Below, one piece after another: positions 48,443 through 58,229 of a DNA stretch of 64,000 nt; within the stretch, counting starts at the first letter, position 1, and each line of letters starts with the position of its first letter. Location: contig CM057009.1 in assembly GCA_029891345.1 (NCBI GenBank), forward strand, positions 208,996,709-209,060,708, written 5' to 3'. Made by a program: the position numbers and the translations under genes. Source of the stretch: Dryococelus australis. Lineage: Eukaryota; Arthropoda; Insecta; Phasmatodea; Phasmatidae. Below the pieces are notes generated by a model. The model saw nothing but the letters and a program-made list of their open reading frames with translations, searched no databases and was not told the origin of the DNA.

Positions 48443-48679
48443 TTAATTAAACATATAATGTTTTTTTGCTAAATATATAAAGTGTATAGAAATATAATTT
48501 AAAGGATTGGCTTGCAGGAACAGAATGTCCCTCTTGCCAACAGACATAAATGGCCTGCAAGAATCAGGAAAAAAGCTTGTGTGAAATAATTCTCCGACAT
48601 CCGCTCGGGTGTGCCCTGCAATGCATGCACTCATAAAACCTTCTTGAATGAATATGTGTCTCCTGATGGCTAGACACAT
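48443..48679 (-). other. unassigned minus-strand ORF, 78 codons
   Basis: ATG 48679, with a TATA box on minus (CTTATAAAG, + strand about 48799-48807) roughly 120 bases upstream. The first 60 codons have natural composition (SACIAGHTRADVGELFHT, FPDSCRPFMSVGKRDILF). No family was recognised. Confidence 0.3.
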
Positions 48680-49110
48680 TTCCGCTCTTATGCATTATTT
48701 GCAGTTCCGTCAATATACTCTTCTGGGAGTCGCAACGTGCCTCTTCTGGCGGGGAACACCTCCCACTCTACTGACCTGCCTGTGACAGTTTCCCCCACTT
48801 TATAAGGTTACTAATGGCTATTGACAGAATTTTGTCTATAAAATGTTAATACTTTAATTGTAAACAATACCCATACAGTCTAAAAAAAAGACAAACTATT
48901 ATACCAACTTATTTAAGGGTTCTGCCTACCTAGAAATAAAGTCGAGTAGAATAGGGAATTTTTTGTATTCGCGAGCAAACAACCACATCCTGAAGGGAGA
49001 GGCAGGCTGAGGTGGGAGTAAGCAGAGTATTATAAGAAGGGGTTGTGGACACTCGCTTATAAACTTTAGTTTGAACATTGATACACCATTGTACTGCATC
49101 GCACTGTGAA

Positions 49111-49617
49111 AGCTATGTCGGGGAATATTACGAAGTGCTTGTCGTATTTTAGAGGGTACAAGAAATTTATGGGCTGTAATTGATAACAAATTGAGCCTAG
49201 GAACCCTCGACAACTGCACACCCACATATGGTGCGGGGCGAATCGGGCGAAGGAACAGAGTGACATGGTGCCAAAGGACAATAATGCCGTGCTGTGGTGT
49301 GATACTTGTAAGAAGATGGACGATTTATTTTTAATTAGGCCTGGTGTTTATACTTGTAAGAAGATGGACGATTTATTTTTAATTAGGCCGTGGCCTATGG
49401 CCGACATATAAATTCAACTTACAAGGCATTGTCCTCCGCCGAAGACTTTGTGCTGTGGCTAATTTTACGAGCATTAGCCACCATCTTCATAATGTCAACG
49501 GTCAATTTCTGGTCCGAGAGTGACAATGCTTTCCTAATTGCAGCGGAAGAGTTATTCAAAAATATAGATGCCTCCATTTCAGGACGACGCGCGTGGCACC
49601 ATCGGGGACAATATTAG
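49111..49617 (+). pseudogene. unassigned broken ORFs with duplicated Cys motif
   Basis: Downstream of a TATA box (ATTATAAG near 49030) an ATG at about 49114 starts a 22-codon frame, MSGNITKCLSYFRG. The same block continues with NAVLWCDTCKKMDDLFLIRP, part of which is repeated in frame, and then a different phase, 49390-49617 (SSAEDFVLWLILRALATIF, ESDNAFLIAAEELFKNID). It looks like one short gene broken by indels. Family unknown. Confidence 0.35.
49303..49387 (+). repeat. 48-bp tandem direct duplication
   Basis: TACTTGTAAGAAGATGGACG and the bases after it through AATTAGGCC recur with a 48-base period (49303 and 49351). Being 16 codons, it keeps the frame and duplicates a TCKKMDDLFLIRP stretch. 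Confidence 0.85.
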
Positions 49618-49650
49618 AATCCAGCACTGCATCTATAACAGGGTACGACA

Positions 49651-49860
49651 TTGCAACTGAGAGATCCTTCCGGAGCACCCAGACAGCACCCTTCTGGAGG
49701 AGGTCTCAGCCGGCACCCTTCCAGGCGGCACCCATCTAGAGTACCCAGACAGCACCCTTCCAATCAGCACCCATCCGAAACACTCACACAGCACCCTTCC
49801 AGGCGGCATCCATCCAGGCAGCGTCCATCCAGGTGGTGTCCTTCCAGGGCTCCCAGTCGC
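49651..49860. repeat. minisatellite, CAGCACCCTTCCAGGCGG units
   Basis: Degenerate units of roughly 20 bases (CACCCTTCCAGGCGGCAC / CACCCATCC). They give Arg/His/Pro/Ser-repeat frames that are not genes. Confidence 0.8.
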
Positions 49861-50372
49861 AGCACTTTCGCGGCTTCCAGATGGGTGAGTTGGCTACATG
49901 CAACAACAACATCACTGAGGGTTAACCGCTGCTGGAAGCTATCAATATACCACAGCAAGAATATAGACCACCAAAAATGACTGTTTATATGTGCAAACAA
50001 CAACTGAGACTCACGGGGTGACGGACTTGCCCATGTAGGTACGGGACTCTTCAGTCTCTGATATTGATTATGCCAATGCCGAAAATTGGAATACATGTGG
50101 TCTCCATTGCCTCTCGATGCCATCTATCCCTTCCTTCGGCCCAACAGAGATGAGATTCACCAGTGTTAAAAAAAATTTGAAACAAGGTTACTCGCATTAC
50201 ATAACGATGTTGCTGATGTGTATCTAGAACTGTCTTAACTGTGTGCGTGTTCTTACAGAAGCGAAATGTAATTCTATGAGGTTTTCTAGTTGAATATAAC
50301 GTCATGTTATTTAACTTATAACTCTGTGTGTGTTTAGTACTTTTTTTCTCCATGTAAAAATTAATGTAAGCA

Positions 50373-50398
50373 AGTGTGTGTGTGTGTGTGTGTGTGTG

Positions 50399-50443
<45 letters not shown>
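50373..50443. repeat. (TG)n(TA)n microsatellite
   Basis: About 27 bases of TG followed by about 40 bases of TA. Confidence 0.95.
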
Positions 50444-50445
<2 letters not shown>

Positions 50446-50449
50446 CTTT

Positions 50450-51400
50450 TACTTTGGAGTTGGGGTAAGTATGTGCAATAATAAAAAAAAATCTTTATTT
50501 CATTTGCTTTTTCCATGGAAAATGAGCAAGTACGTGCAATAGATTTTTGAACTCTCTGTTTATATTGTGCTTGCTTTTCCCTTGGAGAAGGGACAAGTAC
50601 GTACAATATCTATTTTATAACAGTTCCTATTAACTGCAATATTTGCCAAACTTAAATTTGACACACATTTTTTAGCTTCTATGTTTATTATTACAACAAA
50701 TAACTTGTGCGCCACCATAAGCAAATAGCCATTTATTAATGGCTATTGATCTTAAAAAAAAAAGCACACTGCAAGATGGAACTGTTACTGACCTATATTA
50801 TCTACCTCTCGAAAGTTTATGAAGACAAAAGTGGAGCAAGAATGCTGACAGAGAGGAAGTGCTTATGTGGCGACTTTCATTCTACCACGCCGTACAAGGA
50901 CGACACTGATTGCAATACGAATAAAAAAATATTACACAAATACTTGTAACAAAAAGTATTTATTTTACATCATATATAAATGCACCATACTTACATAAAA
51001 CCCTTGAAAGAAAATATTATATGCATGACTTATACTTAAAAAATATCGAAAGGAAACAAACATATTTACACAAATCACGTGACAGAAAATATTTTACAAA
51101 ATAACTATATTTAATGAGTGAAAACTTCATAAGAACATCTGAAAAAAAAAATGTTTATATGGTAAGCATATATTTAAGGAAACAAATCTTTAACAAAACA
51201 CTTGAAAGGAAGTATTTGACAAGATAAACATATTTACTGACAAAAAAAACTAAAGAAAACTTATGTGATATTAAAACATGTCTACATATCTCTGTAAGTA
51301 ATAATTATTTTTCATACGCCTAACATACTTTTCTTTCCCCATCCATACAATTAATAACATACGTCGATATATTGTTTACACTGTGTGATTCTTCAACCAC
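50450..51400. repeat. degenerate short repeats
   Basis: AAGTA(C/T)GTGCAAT-type words recur near 50468, 50530 and 50595. From 50950 to 51280 units like CACTTGAAAGGAAGTATTTGAC / AAACATATTTAC recur about five times. A 67-codon frame at 50746-50949 (KCLCGDFHSTTPYKDDTDC) is unassigned. Confidence 0.45.
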
Positions 51401-51649
51401 AAAAAATTACGGGGGAATGGGAGGATTTCATCACTCTGGTTTTTCTATAGGTAGAGCAAAGCTCATACGCACAAGCACGGACAAGCACCTCTGGTAATGG
51501 GTACGATGGCGTTGTAACCTCCAAACTGTGCCAAGCACCGTCACATCGTTCCGAAAACATATTAAAAAGTTTATCATATTTTTTTTTTTATTTCCTGAAT
51601 AGTTTCGCAATTTTCCGTCGTACTTGGTTGAACATGTTTCACCTGCAAT

Positions 51650-51976
51650 TTATTTTTTCGAATTTCCAGTGTTTGTGGGGAACTTTGTCTGTGGCTGGCA
51701 CAAATGAACTGCATACTCGTCACTATCGCAATCTTGCACTGTTAATTTAAATGCCCTGCCATATATGATTTTTCTTTCGAGGAGGAGGAAATGAACATTT
51801 TCGTCACATTGCTCCACTGTCACTATAGCTGATGGCTGGTCCTTGTAGGTTATGCTGTGAAGTAGAGGAGATATACTCGCGTATTGTTTCTCTGGATTAA
51901 ACTTGTCGTCGGGACATGCTCCGTTATTGCGAGAAGATTTGGTGAACAGTCTCAGCCTCGAGTCTAGGTAAATTTC
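51650..51976 (-). pseudogene. unassigned coding-like frame without start codon
   Basis: Open for about 108 codons on minus without an ATG, hence probably broken at its 5' side (a TGA at 51977-51979 precedes EIYLDSRLRLFTKSS). Natural composition: PEKQYASISPLLHSITYKDQ, IVTVEQCDENVHFLLLERK, LTVQDCDSDEYAVHLCQP. A frameshift near the end allows coding to continue to about 51590. It follows the 52700-52270 frame on the same strand, so both may belong to one transcript from the right TIR. No family recognised. Confidence 0.4.
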
Positions 51977-52269
51977 TCACGCAAAAGGTGTGAAATTGGA
52001 GGTCAAGTCTGGAAACCCTTGCCTTTCACTATGATGTCATGTCCATAGAATTTCTCCTGCCATTTAAATGTGTAATTATTTTTTATTTTTCGAAACAGGG
52101 CATACAATACACTTTCGTACTTTCTTGCCTTACTTATATATACTTTACAATTTTGTTTTACCAACTACTCCAGCGAACAAGGGAGTATAGAGTAGGGGCA
52201 TAAATTGTAAACATAACTATTTTATATTTGTGCATTAATATGTTCATCGCGTAACAGCCTTTAAACTCA

Positions 52270-52700
52270 TCATAGCAGAATAACTAGTTGTTGAATTGCA
52301 CCATCGCAAAATTGAATTTTCCGAATGCCCCTATAGTCTCGAAAACTTACGCATCGGTACCCCCAATTCAGTTCACTGTACTTGCTCGCGTCTTCTGACC
52401 TAAATGTAGAAAATTCGGCGAAGGTCACTTCTTCGATGTCGCTGTCTTCGAAGTTGGAGCTAACGGGGCTCTCCGCGAAGCTGAACAAGAATACACTGCA
52501 GGCTAAATACGGGGGCTGGTACGAGTTGACTGATGGATGCGGGTTGTCTGGTGGTAGTGGGTTGCATGCTGGTAGCGGGTTTGTGCAAGTTGACAATATG
52601 GATGAAGTTGCTCCTTGTGCCAATATCGTGCAGATGAGCCAATTAATATTATCTTCAGTGTCTCTGCATTGCTGACGGTTTCTTCTGCACTTGACGACAT
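52270..52700 (-). pseudogene. unassigned ORF driven from right TIR
   Basis: Begins at ATG 52700 (MSSSAEETVSNAETLKI), about 100 bases from the TATA box of the right TIR. After a shift it continues in the 52623-52270 frame with Pro-rich sequence and an acidic, Ser/Glu-rich part (SSNFEDSDIEEVTFAEF), ending at a stop. It has no similarity that I can see with the frame at the left TIR. Unassigned. Confidence 0.4.
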
Positions 52701-52759
52701 GTCTACTCTAACAGGTGTTGGAAACGAAATGATTACCGGGCTGTTGTCTCAAAATAGCG

Positions 52760-53895
52760 AGGTTCAACATTACCTAGAAACTCTCGGGGGCGCATCTTAT
52801 AAGGCCAGAATTTAAGGGAAGGTGGAACGCAGGTGATGGAAGCTTGCCGATTAATTAGCCAATTGGAAGCATTGGCAGAGTAATTAGCCAATGGGAAGCA
52901 TTGTAGGGGGATGGAACGCACACGAGCAATTGGTGGAACAGAAGTGGTGGAGGCTTGCCGACAGTTGAGCGGAGATGGTGGAGGCTTTCCGACTAAACAG
53001 TTATTAGCCAATGGGAAGCATTGGTGGAGATGGAACGAAGGTGGCTGATTGCTCGGGTGGAACGGACGTGACTAATTAATCTATGAAAAACTTTGGTGGA
53101 ACGAAAGTTTCCAAAGACACCGGAGAAATCGGCCAATGGAAAAATAGGGGTGGGGGTGGAACGAAGGCATTAGATTGGTAGAATGACGTTTTCCTAAGAC
53201 ACCCGATAAATCAGTCAATGGGAAAATATGGGTGTGGAACAGAGGTGACTAATTTGTGGTGCTGGGGGACCCCGAAAATTAATATTTTTCTAAAATAAAT
53301 TTTAAATAATTTTTAAATAATATTAATAATCTATTAATAAAGCGAGAGTATACCAAGATGGCGTCGAATGGAAGTGAGTAATCAGTGGAGTGCACACGAC
53401 TAATTGGTCGAATGCATTTACCAACATGACCACCGAACGAATGTGAGAGTGACAGTAATGTAGGCCTATAAACAAATGACGAACAAAAAAACACATATGG
53501 TGGAATGAGTATAGGTGAGGCGTTGGAGGGCTGTCCACTAATTGGCGATGGTGATGGGGATGGAGGCCCGCCGACTAAACAACAAATAGCAATTGGTGTC
53601 AGTCGTCTGCTGGGCGTCGCACTAAAACGATTGATTTATTGAACGAACATTATGGGGAGGGGGTGGAGCAGACGCCACGGTTTTTTATAAAATGTGTTAA
53701 TAATACATTTTTTATATTTTCTTTTGATTTTTTGTGATTTATTTGGTTTTTGGGGTTAAAGGTGAAAGGTCATGTGTCAAAGGTCATGGGACAATGGTCA
53801 CTGGCTTCCAAGATGGTGGAAATGTGATATAACAACTGGCGGCCGGGTGGCTCCAACGCCCCACGCCCTTGCGCGTAAATGGTCGATTTCCTACT
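52760..53895 (-). repeat. right long terminal inverted repeat
   Basis: The inverted counterpart of 22215-24018. On minus it begins AGTAGGAAAT, then GCAAGGGCGTGGGGC, TCTGCTCCACCCCCTCCCC, CCAATTGCTATT and the CCATTGGCTAATTA / GGTGGA..GGCTTGCC (complement) units, ending just past the TATA box. It lacks the CACCCACCTGCAC minisatellite of the left arm, hence about 1.1 kb versus 1.8 kb. Confidence 0.7.
52797..52805 (-). promoter_or_regulatory. TATA box at inner edge of right TIR
   Basis: On minus CCTTATAAG in CTGGCCTTATAAGATGCG, the counterpart of CTGGCTTTATAAGACGG in the left TIR. Confidence 0.55.
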
Positions 53896-53899
53896 AATG

Positions 53900-54560
53900 C
53901 ATTCCACACATTGCCAAGTACAGCAACTCAAATGGTACAATATTGCTGCACGCAAATGAAACAAAGTAAGGAAGTAAAAGATCGACACAACTGATTTCAC
54001 TCTGCACATGAGCGATATATCTAATATGGAACACCAACTGTTATAAAGTAAGCCCATTAATTAACATTAGAATAAAATTATTTCCCAAACACTTTCCATG
54101 AAGAGGACCACATAAATTTACAAAAATCCTTTCCCAAGGCCTGGTAAGCAATATAAATACAACTCAATTATTTAGCTATTGTGCGGTTGTTTTACTGTCA
54201 TTGATTACAGGATTTTATGTAGCCCTCAATGCCCGCAATAATAGATAACCTAAAAAGTTCCTTTTCACTAATTTCCGAGTCTTAACCACACCTAGGTGAC
54301 CACCTAGTCTACATGGAAATCATGAAAATTATTAACGAACACATACACTCTCTTAATTCCCTTCCTCCTAATATAATAAAGGATTAATTACTCCCTATGG
54401 TATCAACATGGCATACCTGCTTCAAGTTGCTGAAATATAAATTGTCATTTTGTATCCCAACTTTCCTATCCCACCACATTTACTTCTAAAGTGTAGCTAT
54501 TTAATATCCGTCATATGACATACCTATGGTTTAATGGTTATGATATTAACTTTGTTACAG
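53900..54560. other. end of giant intron, nothing recognised
   Basis: AT-rich unique sequence ending in the acceptor TTTGTTACAG. Confidence 0.6.
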
Positions 54561-54771
54561 AATGTGGATGCAGACTTCACACAGAGACCTCACTAACTAT
54601 CAATGGCGATTAGTGTCTAATGCCATCAGTAAGTGCTCCTTGCCAATCTTCGTGAAGCTAGTTTTTGCTGAAATCTGTCGCTGGAGAAGTTACACCAAAC
54701 CACAAGATACACACCTGGCTTCAACTGTAATGGATTCTATAATGCTTCTGTTTGAAAGAGTGGAGAAACAG
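54561..54771 (+). CDS. NACHT/WD-repeat protein (NWD1/NWD2-like), exon
   Basis: Exon of 211 bases. Its first base completes the Arg codon of the exon ending at 17948. The translation (TNYQWRLVSNAISKCSLPIF, KLVFAEICRWRSYTKPQDTH, STVMDSIMLLFERVEKQ) is the highly conserved helical region after the NACHT core of NWD proteins. It ends in phase 0 at CAG|GTAAAA. No stops; the reading frame is clean. Confidence 0.9.
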
Positions 54772-56785
54772 GTAAAAAATAACTCAAATCATAACATAAA
54801 TTCTTCGCATTATTTCTACAGTTCTCTTGAAGTTCAAATGTAAAGTTACACTACAGGCCCATGAATCGTACAGGCGACGGAACCTTCTGATATTAGTTTG
54901 CTTATATTCATTGTTTTTTAAGTCGCTGATTTAAAATAAATTTTATCTCTAAACGGATATGGGAACAGCACCAAATCTACTTTCTTGTAATATAAGATCA
55001 ATGCCTTTGCATTGATCTTATACGTCATTTAATATCCCTCACACAGCCAAACCTTAATTAGAAACTAAATTTTATCATTTAACATTTCTTACAACTTCCA
55101 TGCATGTGAATGTATGGTATTGGTGAGTAATATATTACAAGTACCCGTCTCTTATAATACCTTTGCCATTTACAAAATTGCTATTTTGCTTTGAGAGTGC
55201 ATGTGAATATTACAGGGGCTGGTTTACGCTAAATATATTAGAGTTTTGACTGGCAAATTTTGGAGAAAATTTGAGCATGTCCTGGTGGAGAGAAGAGAGG
55301 GCTAATGCCAAATAAAGGACAATGTGAGGTCTTCTTCTTCGGACCTTTTTACAGTAGTAATTTTTTTGAGGTGAGTATGGACAAATGCCAGAATGAAGGG
55401 CGGGTAAAATGGGAGATACCCAAAAAAACCTGCCGACTAGCGGCATCGTCTGGCATGATTCCCACATGCGAAAATCCGGGAGAAACCCCACCAGGAATCA
55501 AACCCGATTTGCCTAGGTAGGAGACGAATAGTCTACCCACTACACCACCGAGGCCCCAAAAATATAAGTTCTTCTTCCAACTTATATAGAACAGTGTTTC
55601 TCTTTCATCGATGAAGGGAGAAAGTGTGGATAATATGGGTGCGTTAATATAAAGAGAAAAGGATTAAAATAAAAGTATGTTTTAAGTAACGTAGGTGGTT
55701 TAGGGCCACAAAGGGAACAATGGAGGGGTGAAAGTAGAAAACTTACGCTGAAACTCTTAATCACTGTTATTGCAAGAAAATTAAATAATCTTTAAGGTCA
55801 CTTATACATCACAGAAAAGGGAGTACCTTTAAATCAGAAGGCTCTCCTCAATCGAAAATGGACTCGACCGAATTGAAGTTAAGACCATCATTTGTGAAAA
55901 AAATGTGGTTACCTTTTCCAAATGAAATATAAGAATATTCCGCCCGAATACTGAGGATCCGGAGTGCACCCAAGTCGACGAGAATCAGACAAGCCAAAAA
56001 CCCAGAATCCCCTTCAATTTACATTATCCCAGAACCGCGGTCGTATGATTATAACTTCCGTGTTGTATTGTTAAATATATTATACATTATTGTTTTTAAT
56101 GGATGAGAAACTTTTTCCTAAGTGGCTTCCTCGTCTTATTTTGTGTGACATACTTTATTTAGGGAATAATTAAACAATCGGAACACAACCAGGCATGCTG
56201 GTACTTCGACACGAAATAAAATATTGATAAGTTCTTATTTGTGTATTTTTGAAAAATGTTGCTTGATGGTTAAATTCAAATATTATATATTAGTAACTTC
56301 CTAACCAGTTTCCGTCTAATTTTTCAATACCGAGTCATGTGGTAGATCTGGTAATTTTTAGTTCTACAATTTAGTATCTTAATTTCGAAGAAACAGTGTT
56401 ATTATTGTGTTGTTACATGCCATATCCCTGAAACAAACTTATTGAACCCAATTTTTGTGAGCAGGAATACATATTGCGTGCGCTAATTTCACGAACTACT
56501 GGTTTCAATCATCCGCCATTTTGAATGATACTGCCAACAAAATGTACTATTATATGTCTTTATCATATCACCGGAGCTACTTGAACTATGATTTCTAGTG
56601 GTACATTTTTTCCTATTAGATGTTTTTATCAGATATCATTGCACTAAATTCTAAGTAATTCAACAAAGTTACTTTATTTGTATATAAAAAGCTATTACTT
56701 AAATTGCACCAACTTTTCATGTAAGGTTTCAAAATAAATCATTTGCTAGTGTAATTTATAGTGTGAATGTTTCATCACGTTTCAG
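54772..56785 (+). other. NWD gene intron, 2.0 kb, with SINE
   Basis: Donor GTAAAA, acceptor CACGTTTCAG. It contains a tRNA-derived SINE on minus; the rest is unremarkable. Confidence 0.75.
55385..55558 (-). mobile_element. tRNA-derived SINE, copy 1
   Basis: The minus strand begins GGGGCCTCGGTGGTGTAGTG with an A-box (GGTGTAGTGGGTA) and a B-box (GGTTTGATTCC) at tRNA spacing, followed by a body with GTGGGAATCATGCCAGA. The same body follows a tRNA-like head at 58020-58228. Confidence 0.75.
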
Positions 56786-57030
56786 CATGGACGCATCCTG
56801 GTTTTCCACGCTTTGGCATACATAACTGCAGCGAAGAGTGGACTTTCTGAATCGGAACTCGAAGATCTGATATCTCTGGATGATAAAGTTCTTGATGATG
56901 TGTATCAGTATCACTTACCACCTGTCCGCCGTATACCACCACTTCTGTGGACCAGGATAAGAAATGACTTACCCAACTATCTTTCAGAACGGGAAGCTGA
57001 TGGTGTTAGTGTGATGAATTGGTATCACAG
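56786..57030 (+). CDS. NACHT/WD-repeat protein (NWD1/NWD2-like), exon
   Basis: Exon of 245 bases after acceptor ...TTTCAG. Phase 0 start, phase 2 end at CACAG|GTAGGA. It encodes [58 protein letters not shown] and [10 protein letters not shown], the winged-helix-like segment that joins NACHT and WD40 parts in this family. The next exon, completing the Arg codon, was not found in the remaining 7 kb, so the gene goes on beyond the window or across another long intron. Confidence 0.9.
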
Positions 57031-57309
57031 GTAGGACAAATTATGAACTCAAATAATCATCTCGGATGATACAGAATCGTATAAATAAGAAATTTCTTAA
57101 TGTATTCATTTTATTCCCGACAGAAAAATAACGTTAATATACTCACACTTGGACGCGTTCCTGTATATTTCTTAAATGTGTTATTTGTGATTAGCTATGC
57201 ACAAGGAAAATAAATGTAAAATTTCTTCGCTAGCTGCTAAAAGTTTAATTCCTTTTGTATTTTTTCTGTTATAGACACATTGCTAAATAATATGAGAATG
57301 TGAGTGTAT

Positions 57310-57485
57310 GTTACTTGGCCTAAGTTAATCTGGCCTAAAAATTGTTTCTACTCAATCATTTGACACAAATTATTTGGAGCTGGAGACTTTTGACAAAAAA
57401 TTATTTGGCTTAAATTATTTTGACCTAAAATAACTTTACCTAAAGTCACTTGGACTAAAATTATTTGGCCTAAATTCTCTTCACG
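57310..57485. repeat. minisatellite, TTTGGCCTAAATTA units
   Basis: About 10 degenerate units of (A)TTTGGCCTAAATTA, sometimes GACCTAAAATAA or GACTAAAATTA, over 170 bases. Confidence 0.75.
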
Positions 57486-57710
57486 TTAAATAGATTAAAC
57501 TCGGAACACATAACAAACGCCTGAACTAAATTCCTGAAGTCTGTTGGCATATTTTAGTTACTAAAGTGTGTAATATGGCATATCTTATGGAAAATATTAC
57601 AATCGCGGATTAGAAAGTAGGTAGCAGTACCCGCACAAAACTGTATTTCTTAAAGGAATCAACACTTGCAAGGAATATAAAATAGGCATTTGGCCATCGA
57701 ATATACTGTC

Positions 57711-57712
<2 letters not shown>

Positions 57713-57745
<33 letters not shown>
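57713..57745. repeat. (TA)n microsatellite
   Basis: About 33 bases of alternating TA. Confidence 0.9.
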
Positions 57746-57752
<7 letters not shown>

Positions 57753-58019
57753 TGACTGAAAAATCTAATGTGCTAGCAAAACATTCCGTTCAGTTCAAGA
57801 CCTGCAGAATGGTGTTCTTGACATAGTTTACCTCATTTTGAAAAAATAATAATACAATTATTTCTGAATAGTTTAGTTTCTTAGATACCACCGATGGCTT
57901 CATTCTCGTTATTATAATTACTATATAATACGATCCACTCTACTCACTCTTTCCCCCTAATACATTATATAAGTGAATTGTAGTGGATGGATTTCGGTGG
58001 CTTCTAACAGTGAGGTCTT

Positions 58020-58228
58020 GAGAACCGATTAGAGTTAAACGAGATGGAAATGGATCGGCTTCGGAATGCAGGAGTAGGGAAAGTGGGAGATTCATGAGGG
58101 AACCTGCCCACAAGCGGCATGTTCTGGCATGATTCCCACTTGTGAATATCCGAAAGCGAACTCACCGAGAAACGAACTCGGTTCGCATTAGTGGGAGGCG
58201 AGTGCCTTAGCAGTAACACCAACCTGCA
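58020..58228 (-). mobile_element. tRNA-derived SINE, copy 2
   Basis: On minus, a tRNA-like head (CAGGTTGGTGTTACTGCTAA, A-box-like; GAGTTCGTTTCTC, B-box-like) is followed by GTGGGAATCATGCCAGA and a ...GGCAGG, TCTCCCA body shared with copy 1. Heads differ more than bodies. Confidence 0.7.
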
Positions 58229-58229
58229 T

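Larger units (their letters stand above)
22215..53895. mobile_element. candidate Maverick/Polinton (adintovirus-like) element with long TIRs
   Basis: Bracketed by two inverted, collinear sequences (22215-24018 and 52760-53895) with termini AGTAGGAAAT and its complement. The terminal AG..CT agrees with Polinton ends. Inside lie integrase, packaging ATPase, adenain-type protease, penton-like and major-capsid-like genes, the diagnostic Polinton/adintovirus set, plus a PLA2-domain and a fibre-like protein. Size is about 31.7 kb including later insertions (Tc1, gypsy, LINE), leaving roughly 20 kb, normal for the group. Against a single insertion, the 6 bases outside the two ends (GCGAGT left, AATGCA right) do not match as a target duplication, and no PolB was found. 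Almost every gene is broken. The capsid gene block itself is certain; its link to these particular TIRs is inference. Confidence 0.6.
17949..54560 (+). other. giant NWD gene intron (36.6 kb) hosting mobile elements
   Basis: The sequence between the 17948 donor and the 54560 acceptor contains the Maverick-like element, Tc1-like, gypsy and LINE copies, minisatellites and unassigned frames. Exon phases on both sides match (2+1 bases of an Arg codon), so all these lie within one intron of a same-strand host gene. Confidence 0.75.

Noticed and set aside
49651..49980. Arg/His/Pro/Ser-repeat frame
   Set aside because: Translation of a 20-base-unit minisatellite.
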